DNA of 64,000 nt from Bacillus_AB infantis_C. GTDB taxonomy: Bacteria; Bacillota; Bacilli; Bacillales; Cytobacillaceae. How positions within the stretch are numbered: the first letter of the stretch is position 1; each line of letters opens with the position of its first letter. The stretch lies in NCBI RefSeq assembly GCF_050107595.1, contig NZ_JBNILH010000002.1:589233-653232 (forward strand). Reading direction: 5' to 3'. The notes under the pieces were generated by a model. That model was not told the origin of the DNA, did no database searches, and was given only the letters and a program-made list of their open reading frames with translations. Made by a program: the position numbers and the translations under genes. This document shows positions 36,076-42,633 of the stretch, piece after piece.

Positions 36076-36372
36076 ATGGATAATTCTCCGGTTTGGCTAA
36101 AAGCAGCTGCCATCTTACTCTTTTTAGCATCAACCTCATTCTTAATCATGGGTAAGGACGAATTGTTCTTTGTGACTTCGGTATTACTTATTTTTATTGC
36201 TTCTTTAACAAGAACTATTCTTCATTCCAACCCAAAAGATAAATCATATAACTTTAACTTGGTGATGACTATTTTCTTTGGATTGTCACTATCTTTTGGC
36301 ATATTCTATTTTTTCTTTTTAATGGAAAAAGCCCTTTCTCACTCTAGAGGGCTTCTTCTATATCAAAAATAG
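36076..36372 (+). CDS. Small hydrophobic membrane protein of unknown function
   Basis: 98 residues with about three predicted membrane segments (roughly 9-27, 30-48, 60-82) and a basic loop between the second and third. AAAGGGAGGTG lies upstream of the ATG, a strong ribosome-binding site. A terminator-like hairpin (AAGCCCT / AGGGCTT, 36329-36354) falls inside the last codons, suggesting the 3' end evolved around it. I do not recognise a family. It follows the hairpin array. Confidence 0.6.
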   Translation: MDNSPVWLKAAAILLFLASTSFLIMGKDELFFVTSVLLIFIASLTRTILHSNPKDKSYNFNLVMTIFFGLSLSFGIFYFFFLMEKALSHSRGLLLYQK

Positions 36373-36393
36373 CCCTTTTCTTCTTAAAGGGCT
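36369..36393 (-). terminator. Terminator of the lipoprotein gene (minus strand)
   Basis: AGCCCTTT / AAAGGGCT stem followed on the minus strand by ATTTTTG. It overlaps the stop codon of the plus-strand membrane protein. Confidence 0.75.
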
Positions 36394-36404
36394 GAATTTC
36401 TTCC

Positions 36405-36926
36405 TTACTTTGGCTGTGCCTCGGTGACCGTAGTTCCGAGTAATGAGTTGTCCACATACGTGTTTATTTTCCAGCGTCCTTCCCTGACTGGAGTAATATT
36501 TGCTATAAATTTTAGTACATTTTCCGAATAGGGCATACTTTGTTTTTCGTCGCTGGACAAATCAACCACCTCGGTGTCTGCAAGGTATATTTCCTCGTTT
36601 TTATCCTTTTCGCTAATCCCCTTAATTGTCACTTTCTTATTCAGCATTTCCTTCTTTTCTTCTGGTGTCATCCATAAATACCAAGTGTGTATTCCTTGGG
36701 TATCTACCCTGAAAACATCCGGGGAAAGTGCATATTTCCCTATTTCTCCATATAAATTTAATGACTTCCCTTCCAGTTCTATAGCTGTGCGAGCTGTAGG
36801 CGACCAGGTTTTCAGTTCTTCTGCAGAATTGTGGCTTACGGCAGGAAGGTCTTGTTTTTCATTTTCATGAGAACATCCTGAACTGATCACAAGTAAAAAA
36901 AGTACATAAGTTAATATTTTCTTCAA
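36405..36926 (-). CDS. Putative lipoprotein of unknown function
   Basis: 173 residues with an N-terminal lipoprotein signal: basic MKK, a hydrophobic stretch, and a lipobox ending SSGC at about residue 18. The mature part is polar, with a segment VTIKGISEKDKNEEIYLADTEV resembling an OB-like beta region. The start is TTG at 36926, with AGGAGA upstream. It is likely anchored on the outer face of the membrane. I cannot assign a family. Confidence 0.7.
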   Translation of the reverse strand: MKKILTYVLFLLVISSGCSHENEKQDLPAVSHNSAEELKTWSPTARTAIELEGKSLNLYGEIGKYALSPDVFRVDTQGIHTWYLWMTPEEKKEMLNKKVTIKGISEKDKNEEIYLADTEVVDLSSDEKQSMPYSENVLKFIANITPVREGRWKINTYVDNSLLGTTVTEAQPK

Positions 36927-37116
36927 TAATCTATCTCCTAACTGTATAATTTATACAATTATAACCTGGTATGTTAACAGCAGGAACATCAAGAGGGTTG
37001 GGAAAATTTTTATAGACTATGGTGTTATCTGATCGCGGCATTATTTTCTGAATTTCAGAGTGGACTTTAAATAGATTGAAGATAAACAAAACTAAAATTT
37101 TGAAAGGATGGTTATC

Positions 37117-37512
37117 ATGCATTTTAACAGGGTCCTGAATTTGACTGAACTGGAAGCATGGGACATTTTTTTGGATGATAGAACATATCGTATGATTCTC
37201 ATTGATGAAAAAAGAGCGAGCATTCCTGATGATTTTTCTCAGGAAGATAAGTTATTATCTAGCGAAATGAGATCAAGCATTATCAAAGCAGAAATATACT
37301 CGGAAGAAAAAATTCTGGATGATGATATATATTTCCTGGAACAGCTGGCAAAAAGCTTTACTGATCATCTTGCGCTTGCACATTGCCATGTAAGAGTGAA
37401 TTTTTCTGCAGCAGATATAGAATATGCGCTGAATGACCATGTAAAAAGCAAAATTGGCTGCACTTACGATGATATTCCTATGGAAAGATTTTTTTATCTG
37501 AATCAAAATTAG
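37117..37512 (+). CDS. Hypothetical protein (131 aa)
   Basis: A soluble, acidic, probably alpha-helical protein with no signal peptide or recognisable motif. The ATG at 37117 is preceded by AAAGGA at suitable spacing; an ATG at 37108 overlaps that site. It lies between the lipoprotein and the second XRE-PAS regulator, in a block of small accessory genes. Function unknown. Confidence 0.6.
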   Translation: MHFNRVLNLTELEAWDIFLDDRTYRMILIDEKRASIPDDFSQEDKLLSSEMRSSIIKAEIYSEEKILDDDIYFLEQLAKSFTDHLALAHCHVRVNFSAADIEYALNDHVKSKIGCTYDDIPMERFFYLNQN

Positions 37513-37641
37513 GGATTTTATGTGGATTTAAAAGCCAGAAGTATTGCAGCTGTTTTTTTTATTGAAATAACACATTCAGTAAGTTCTATTCCTTCTCTTT
37601 TCGCCAATAGAGCATTATTATGATGAAAAGGGAGGAATAGT

Positions 37642-38175
37642 ATGAAACGCGACTGGCTGATAACGCTTAGAAAAAATAAAAATCTGACTCAAGCGGACGT
37701 GGCAGACTCGATTTTTATCGACCGGGCCTATTATTCGCAAATCGAATCTGGTACAAGAAATCCCAGTGTTGATATAAGCAGAAACCTTGCTAAGGTATTA
37801 GATATAAATCCATCACTATTATTATCTGATTTAGCTGCATTTCAAGAGGTGTTCACCCGGACGCAATGCATGCTGGCTCACAGCGATCTTGATATGAGGT
37901 ACACATGGATTTTTGATTCAGCCAATCAGGAGGAAGTCAATCATTTTATTGGTGCCAGAGATGATGAATTAAGCTTTTGCATCGATTCTCAAAAATTGAT
38001 ATCTCTTAAACAAAGGGTGCTTGATACAAAAGAAACATCTGGAACATTTGCAGAATATGAATATAACAATGAAGTACACACGCATTACATAGTAGGATAT
38101 CCCCTGCTTGGAGAAGAAGGCGAATTAATTGGCATTGGGACATTCGGGATTAAAATAAATGCGGCAGGTCATTGA
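37642..38175 (+). CDS. XRE-family regulator with C-terminal PAS-like sensor domain (paralogue 2)
   Basis: 177 residues, with the same architecture and much of the same sequence as the protein at 23731-24270. The helix-turn-helix (LRKNKNLTQADVADSIFIDRAYYSQIESG) is nearly identical to its paralogue. The sensor part shares LAHSDLDMRYTW and HFIGARDDEL and then diverges (EYNNEVHTHYIVGYPLLGEEG). The nearly identical recognition helix suggests similar operators with different input signals. AAGGGAGG precedes the ATG. Targets are unknown. Confidence 0.75.
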   Translation: MKRDWLITLRKNKNLTQADVADSIFIDRAYYSQIESGTRNPSVDISRNLAKVLDINPSLLLSDLAAFQEVFTRTQCMLAHSDLDMRYTWIFDSANQEEVNHFIGARDDELSFCIDSQKLISLKQRVLDTKETSGTFAEYEYNNEVHTHYIVGYPLLGEEGELIGIGTFGIKINAAGH

Positions 38176-38371
38176 ATTTCAAAAGGTTTTATACAATCAG
38201 CTTTTTTAGAGAATGCTTCTATGGGCAGCCCTGCATATTGGTCATAATCCAATGCGGGGCTGAAGAGTGAGTGAGATTGGCATCATAAAAATAGTTGAAA
38301 AGTTCTAAATAGTCTTTTTCTTGTATATTTATTAAAATTGGAAAGAAATTTAGAGTAAAGGAGGAAAACGA

Positions 38372-38692
38372 TTGTTGAGAAAATTGTTGTTTTTTACTAT
38401 GATTTGTTTCACATTATTCTCCTTTAACTACAGCTCGTCAGCAGCTGCTGAAAGTAACGTACAAGGAAATGAAGAAGGTCCATTTAGGCTGCTGACAGGA
38501 ACATTCAGCAACACAGATATTCATGCTGGAGCACGGGAAAAGCTGAGGCAGAAAACAGGATGGATTGTTTACACAGTAGAACAAAACGGACTCAGGTTAA
38601 AAACGGGAACTTTCAAAACCCGAGCGGAAGCTGAAAAAGGCAAGCAATATATTGAAGAAAAATTTGGATGGACGATGTATGTTATTAAGTAA
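38372..38692 (+). CDS. Secreted SPOR-like domain protein
   Basis: 106 residues. An N-terminal signal peptide (residues about 1-27, ending SSSAAA) is followed by two related half-repeats: LLTGTFSNTDIHAGAREKLRQKTGWIVYTVE and LKTGTFKTRAEAEKGKQYIEEKFGWTMYVI. Each resembles half of a SPOR domain, which binds glycan strands lacking stem peptides at division sites. The start is TTG at 38372 behind AAAGGAGG. A strong terminator follows, so it is a single-gene unit. The peptidoglycan-binding role is inferred. Confidence 0.7.
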   Translation: MLRKLLFFTMICFTLFSFNYSSSAAAESNVQGNEEGPFRLLTGTFSNTDIHAGAREKLRQKTGWIVYTVEQNGLRLKTGTFKTRAEAEKGKQYIEEKFGWTMYVIK

Positions 38693-38704
38693 CTAATTTC
38701 TTAG

Positions 38705-38750
38705 CCCTGAATGAAGGACACTAAAGTGTTCCTTCCATTCAGGGTTTTTT
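38705..38750 (+). terminator. Rho-independent terminator after the SPOR-like gene
   Basis: Long stem CCCTGAATG(A)AGGA(C)ACT / AGTGTTCCTTCCATTCAGGG followed by six Ts. Confidence 0.88.
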
Positions 38751-38813
38751 GATACAATTAGAAACCATCCTTGGCTAGCCGGCCAGTGGATACAATAATC
38801 TATCAAACATTGT

Positions 38814-38981
38814 ATGCAGCATGTGAAAGGGGTCCATGGACTGGATGGCGGAACTTTTCATGTTTCGCGGGCAGAAGCATATACCTGGGCTTCTATGACT
38901 GTGGGAATGAGGGTTACCCAGGCTGTCAACGGCCGCAAAGGAGTCCATGCGATTCTGTCATATCATGTAATCGATCAATAA
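38814..38981 (+). pseudogene. Small ORF or gene remnant (55 codons)
   Basis: An open frame encoding MQHVKGVHGLDGGTFHVSRA... and ending RKGVHAILSYHVIDQ. The residue composition looks protein-like, but no ribosome-binding site precedes the ATG, and overlapping frames are longer but less protein-like. It is probably the 3' remnant of a larger gene or a very small unrecognised one. I cannot name a family. Confidence 0.35.
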
Positions 38982-38982
38982 C

Positions 38983-39018
38983 AAAAAAGCTGTTCTTGAA
39001 GGTTCAAGAACAGCAGAT
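38983..39018 (-). terminator. Terminator of the iseA-like gene (minus strand)
   Basis: GCTGTTCTTGAA-GG-TTCAAGAACAGC, a perfect 12-bp stem followed by TTTTTT on the minus strand. Confidence 0.88.
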
Positions 39019-39022
39019 TTAA

Positions 39023-39565
39023 TTATCTCACCGCATCAAAAGCATTGATCTGCCACTTGCCGCGGACCTTTACAAACGTAACCTTTTTCTTTTCGTGCTG
39101 TTTTTCGCCGTAAGGCACCATGAATTCAAACTGGCGGATATCTTTCCGGAAATAAATGAGCTTTGCCTTGGCTTTATTCCACTCCAGCAGGCTGCCGCCA
39201 TCGGCATTTGGCTGTGCCATCTTTCCTTTATACTCAATGAATCTGTATTTCTTATAACCTTTATTGATTGCATTCAAGGTGAAAGATTCATTAAGGTACT
39301 TGGTCAGCTTTGCTTTCGTATTGATCTCACTGCAGAGGTAGCGGTATACCGTGCCTTTGTACTGAAATGTTTTGATAGAGCAGGCTGTATTCTTCTTAGA
39401 TGGGATATGTCCATTCATAGCATTCCCGTGGTGCACACGTGCGCTCTGCGCCAGTTCGATTGCTTTCTTGCTGCTTAAATCCCCGGTCGCAGATTTTGCC
39501 GAAGCGCTAAGGCTGAATGTAAACAGGGCGACAGCAGCTAACAGGATGGATAATAATTTTTTCAT
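39023..39565 (-). CDS. iseA: IseA-like secreted inhibitor of cell-wall DL-endopeptidases
   Basis: About 180 residues with a clear Sec signal peptide (MKKLLSILLAAVALFTFSLSASA, cleavage about residue 24). The mature part (IELAQSARVHHGNAMNGHI, YRYLCSEINTKAKLTKYL, MAQPNADGGSLLEWNKAK, FMVPYGE) matches my recollection of B. subtilis IseA (YoeB), which binds and inhibits autolysins such as LytF and CwlS. GGAGGCC lies upstream of the ATG at 39565; an earlier in-frame start precedes that site. The assignment is from memory of the family. Confidence 0.7.
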   Translation of the reverse strand: MKKLLSILLAAVALFTFSLSASAKSATGDLSSKKAIELAQSARVHHGNAMNGHIPSKKNTACSIKTFQYKGTVYRYLCSEINTKAKLTKYLNESFTLNAINKGYKKYRFIEYKGKMAQPNADGGSLLEWNKAKAKLIYFRKDIRQFEFMVPYGEKQHEKKKVTFVKVRGKWQINAFDAVR

Positions 39566-39684
39566 TTTAAGGCCTCCAATAAGATTATTCACTTGCTATC
39601 CTTATATTACCTTCGTTTCTCCTCAAAAGAATTACAGAAAGGTTACCAAAATGCAGAAGATTGTTTACAGTTTTCAGGCATAAA

Positions 39685-39720
39685 AAGAGCCTCTGCCCAA
39701 TTTCCCGGGAGAGGCTTCTT
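39685..39720 (-). terminator. Terminator-like hairpin after the DUF4257 gene (minus strand)
   Basis: GCCTCT / AGAGGC core with additional pairing (AAG...CTT). On the minus strand it is followed by CTTTTTATG. Confidence 0.6.
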
Positions 39721-39770
39721 ACGTCTTTACTTTTGCTGTTTTGAGCATAGCTTCTGCTTTTCCTCCTGTT

Positions 39771-40052
39771 TCATTTCTTTTCGGCCCTGATGAGGTCCAG
39801 GCTGCGTATCAGGGCTTCACCGCCAAGTCCAGCAAGCATGGACAGGAATGCTACCTTCAAGAGGGAGCTTGCATCTGACGAAAGCACAAGCAGCGCTGAG
39901 GCGAGTGATCCCAATACCATTTCCTCCAAAAAGCCGAGATAGATGAATTGCTTCGTTCTTTTCGGCATGATCAGCTTCCCGTGTTTCTTTAGATGCCCAA
40001 CCGCGCCGACAAGGCCACCAATGAATATTGCGAAGACGACATGCTGCCACAT
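39771..40052 (-). CDS. DUF4257 family small membrane protein
   Basis: About 93 residues with roughly three hydrophobic segments: an N-terminal FAIFIGGLVGAVG, a middle LGSLASALLVLSS and a C-terminal LAGLGGEALI. The layout and the GHLKKHGK...FIYLGF segment fit DUF4257 proteins of Bacillaceae. The function is unknown. The ATG at 40052 is preceded by AGGAGT; a GTG at 40061 overlaps that site. It lies just outside lexA. Confidence 0.75.
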   Translation of the reverse strand: MWQHVVFAIFIGGLVGAVGHLKKHGKLIMPKRTKQFIYLGFLEEMVLGSLASALLVLSSDASSLLKVAFLSMLAGLGGEALIRSLDLIRAEKK

Positions 40053-40263
40053 TTGCCTCACACTCCTAAAGCCGGAATTTTTGGTGCGACCTTAGGTCAA
40101 TCATGGTGCTGTTTCTATTATATAACAGACCTGGAGGGGAAAGATATGCATAAATCGACTGAATTTTCAGATTTAACTTAATGGTACATATGTACTCTAC
40201 AGGAAGATATAAGCAGCAAAGATGCGACTATTCTAGTGCCTGCGAGGCTTTTCGGGCAGAAGA

Positions 40264-40291
40264 CAGCCCAGGCGGCAAAGGGCCTGGGCTG
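40264..40291 (-). terminator. Hairpin downstream of lexA (minus strand)
   Basis: CAGCCCAGG / CCTGGGCTG, a 9-bp perfect stem 15 bp past the lexA stop codon. The T tract is weak. Confidence 0.65.
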
Positions 40292-40305
40292 AGAGAATCA
40301 TATAA

Positions 40306-40929
40306 TCAGTGGATATGGCGGTAGACGCCAATGACCTTGCCAAGAATGGAGACATTTCTGAGAATGATAGGCTCCATTGTAGAGTTTTCAGGCTGAAGCC
40401 TGATATAATCTCTTTCCTTGAAGAAACGCTTGACAGTTGCTTCATCCTCATCTGTCATCGCAACGACGATATCGCCATTGTTGGCTGACTGCTGCTGGCG
40501 GACGATGACATAGTCGCCGTCAAGGATGCCGGCTTCAATCATACTTTCACCCATGATTTCAAGCATGAAGACCTGTTCGGCTGCCGGCGCCATGCTTTCA
40601 GGAAGCGGGAAGAACTCTTCTACATTCTCTATCGCAGTGATCGGCTGTCCTGCTGTAACCTTCCCGAGGATAGGAACGTTGACGACATTGTTCCTTGGAA
40701 TATGCGATGTTTCATCGAGCTCCAGGATTTCGATAGCACGGGGCTTGGTCGGGTCCCGTCTGATCATTCCCTTGCTTTCGAGGCGGGCCAGATGCCCGTG
40801 CACAGTCGAGCTGGAGGCCAGGCCGACTGCTTCCCCTATTTCCCTGACTGAAGGGGGATAGCCCTTCGCTTTCACTTCTTCCTTGATAAATTCAAGTATG
40901 TCCTGCTGCCTTTTTGATATTTTAGCCAT
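40306..40929 (-). CDS. lexA: SOS repressor LexA (DinR)
   Basis: 207 residues. The N-terminal winged helix (ISKRQQDILEFIKEEV...GYPPSVREIGEAVGL) binds SOS boxes. The self-cleavage site is Ala93-Gly94 in KVTAGQP. The catalytic serine is in MGESMIEAGI (Ser129) and the lysine in ATVKRFF (Lys167). RecA filaments stimulate its autocleavage. The ATG at 40929 gives the canonical start MAKISKRQ; the frame runs further upstream, but there it covers the operator region. It is divergent from yneA, with three LexA boxes between them. Confidence 0.97.
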   Translation of the reverse strand: MAKISKRQQDILEFIKEEVKAKGYPPSVREIGEAVGLASSSTVHGHLARLESKGMIRRDPTKPRAIEILELDETSHIPRNNVVNVPILGKVTAGQPITAIENVEEFFPLPESMAPAAEQVFMLEIMGESMIEAGILDGDYVIVRQQQSANNGDIVVAMTDEDEATVKRFFKERDYIRLQPENSTMEPIILRNVSILGKVIGVYRHIH

Positions 40930-40988
40930 GTATTCGCACCCCGTATGGTTATTATTGATTAAATTATAGCATGTACCCGGAACAGATA

Positions 40989-41002
40989 CAAACATAAGTT
41001 CG
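40989..41002. promoter_or_regulatory. LexA box 1 (lexA-yneA intergenic)
   Basis: CAAACATAAGTTCG, two mismatches to CGAACATATGTTCG. It lies nearest to lexA. Confidence 0.65.
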
Positions 41003-41010
41003 AATTTTTG

Positions 41011-41040
41011 TTGACGGAAAACACATGTTCGGTATATAAT
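41011..41040 (+). promoter_or_regulatory. Sigma-A promoter of yneA
   Basis: TTGACG and TATAAT with 18-bp spacing. LexA box 2 lies within the spacer, so bound LexA would block polymerase. Confidence 0.7.
41018..41031. promoter_or_regulatory. LexA box 2 (within the yneA promoter)
   Basis: AAAACACATGTTCG has a perfect right half (ATGTTCG) and three mismatches on the left and centre. It lies between the yneA -35 and -10. Confidence 0.6.
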
Positions 41041-41055
41041 AAATTTAACGAAATA

Positions 41056-41069
41056 CGAACATATATTCT
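41056..41069. promoter_or_regulatory. LexA box 3 (downstream of the yneA -10)
   Basis: CGAACATATATTCT, perfect left half and two mismatches to CGAACATATGTTCG. It would cover the yneA transcription start region. Confidence 0.65.
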
Positions 41070-41087
41070 CGGTGCGGGGTGTCTTGT

Positions 41088-41420
41088 ATGAAAAAATTGT
41101 GGAATCAATACTCATATGCTATTATACTTATCGTTTTGAGCTTTGGGGCGGCTTTGCTGCTTACCGGATATGATAAGATATTCGGGGAAGAAGATTATAT
41201 GAAGGTAACGGTTGATGAAGGAGATACATTATGGGGGCTGTCCCGGGAATTTTCGGACAATCATAATCTGTCTGCAGAAGATTTTGTGATGTGGGTGGAA
41301 GATGAGAACGGAATCGCCGGCAGTGCAATCAAAGCGGGAGAGCAGATCATCATCCCGGTAAAAGCGGACAGCCATACAAGACAGCTGCAGGATGATCTGC
41401 AGAACTTTGCAGGTGAGTGA
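41088..41420 (+). CDS. yneA: SOS cell-division suppressor YneA
   Basis: About 110 residues. An N-terminal membrane segment (residues about 8-27) is followed by an extracellular LysM domain (VTVDEGDTLWGLSREFSD...IKAGEQIIIPV). In B. subtilis YneA delays septation during the SOS response. GGGGTG lies upstream of the ATG at 41088. It is the first gene of yneA-yneB, divergent from lexA and under the LexA boxes. Confidence 0.92.
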   Translation: MKKLWNQYSYAIILIVLSFGAALLLTGYDKIFGEEDYMKVTVDEGDTLWGLSREFSDNHNLSAEDFVMWVEDENGIAGSAIKAGEQIIIPVKADSHTRQLQDDLQNFAGE

Positions 41421-41435
41421 TTTAAAGGAGCATAT

Positions 41436-42083
41436 ATGAAAGCCGTAATTTATTGCAGGGTATCAACAACTAAAGAAGCGCAGGAAACATCGCTGGAAAG
41501 GCAGGAAGAGGAACTGACTGCACTTGCCGGGGAAAAGGGCTTTGAAGTAGCCAAGGTCATCAGGGAGCAGGCCAGCGGCTATGACCTGGAGAGGGACGGT
41601 GTGCTTGAGCTTCTTGATCTTATAAAGGATGAAGGGATCAAAGCGGTCCTTATTCAGGATGAAACGAGGCTCGGAAGGGGAAATGCCAAAATCGCCCTGC
41701 TTCATTTCATTTATAAAGAAGGAGCTGTGCTCTACAGCATTTCCCATAATGGGGAGCTGCAGCTCTCCGAATCAGATTCCATGGTTCTTAATATCGTCTC
41801 AATGGTGGAGGAATATCAGCGCAAGCTGCATAATATCAAGATTAAAAGAGGCATGAAAAGGGCAGTGGACAGAGGATTCAGGCCAGAGAAGAACCTTAAG
41901 AATCTGGGAGAGCACTCTGGAAGGGAGCGGATCGAGGTTCCAATAGAAGAAATTGTCCGCCTGAGAGCCAGCAAGCTTACATTTTCGGAAATTGCAGCAA
42001 CTCTCAGAGGCTTCGGCTATCCTATTTCCAAGGCGACGGTGCACAGGCGCTATCAGGAATACATAGATGCACAGGAAGAGTAA
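41436..42083 (+). CDS. yneB: YneB, resolvase-type serine recombinase family protein
   Basis: 215 residues. The N-terminal resolvase catalytic domain starts AVIYCRVSTTKEAQETSLERQ, with Ser10 as probable nucleophile, then VLIQDETRLGRG. The C-terminal part has a helix-turn-helix-like segment (LRASKLTFSEIAATLRGFGYPISKATVHRR). It follows yneA by 15 bp in the SOS operon. Its role in B. subtilis is not defined, and no inverted-repeat target is evident nearby. Its terminator separates it from ynzC. Confidence 0.9.
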   Translation: MKAVIYCRVSTTKEAQETSLERQEEELTALAGEKGFEVAKVIREQASGYDLERDGVLELLDLIKDEGIKAVLIQDETRLGRGNAKIALLHFIYKEGAVLYSISHNGELQLSESDSMVLNIVSMVEEYQRKLHNIKIKRGMKRAVDRGFRPEKNLKNLGEHSGRERIEVPIEEIVRLRASKLTFSEIAATLRGFGYPISKATVHRRYQEYIDAQEE

Positions 42084-42084
42084 A

Positions 42085-42113
42085 AGTGTTTGCCTTGGCA
42101 AACGCTTTTTTTT
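42085..42113 (+). terminator. Rho-independent terminator after yneB
   Basis: AAGTGTTTGCC / GGCAAACGCTT with eight or nine Ts. Confidence 0.88.
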
Positions 42114-42214
42114 ATAGTAACATTTGATGTATTCTCCGGCCGTTTAGACTAGGGGACTAAGGGGAAGACGACTAGAGAAAGCTAAATGAAATGAATAAAA
42201 AAAGGAGCGTTATT

Positions 42215-42454
42215 ATGCTGCCTAAAGATAAAATGGCCAGAATCAATGAGCTGGCAAACAAAGCAAAGACCACAGGGCTCACGAACGAAGAGGCGAAGGA
42301 ACAGACAGCGCTTCGCAGCGAGTATCTGCAGACCTTCCGTTCCAATATGCTCACAACCTTAAAAGGTGTAACCATCATGGATCCAAAGGGGAACGATGTT
42401 ACACCGAAAAAGATAAAAAAGCTGCGTGAGGACGAGAAGAAGCGACTTCATTAA
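42215..42454 (+). CDS. ynzC: YnzC, DUF896 family small protein
   Basis: About 79 residues of the DUF896 family: a helical hairpin (KMARINELANKAKTTGLTNEEAKEQ) followed by FRSNMLTTLKGVTIMDPKGNDVTP. B. subtilis YnzC is a three-helix protein linked to the SOS-regulated yneA-yneB-ynzC cluster. Here a terminator lies between yneB and ynzC. AAAGGAGCG precedes the ATG at 42215. Confidence 0.92.
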   Translation: MLPKDKMARINELANKAKTTGLTNEEAKEQTALRSEYLQTFRSNMLTTLKGVTIMDPKGNDVTPKKIKKLREDEKKRLH

Positions 42455-42463
42455 TGCATCATG

Positions 42464-42510
42464 CCAAAAAGGAATACACTAATCTGTGTTCCTTTTTGGA
42501 TTTATTTTTT
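42464..42510 (+). terminator. Rho-independent terminator after ynzC
   Basis: CCAAAAAGGAA(T)ACAC / GTGTTCCTTTTTGG stem followed by a T-rich tail. Confidence 0.88.
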
Positions 42511-42633
42511 GGTTCTTTTCTACATACAGGTTTCCAAAATGCGCAAGATATACAGAAGCTTCTCAGTTGTGTAAAATAAAGAGCCGCTATAATATTAATG
42601 TGTAGGATTTTTTTTAAAGAGAGGATGTAGTAT

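Noticed and set aside
38771..39022. 83-codon plus-strand ORF
   Set aside because: It overlaps the more protein-like frame 38814-38981 and runs into the terminator hairpin. Its composition (many Cys, Arg, Pro) is unlike a real protein.
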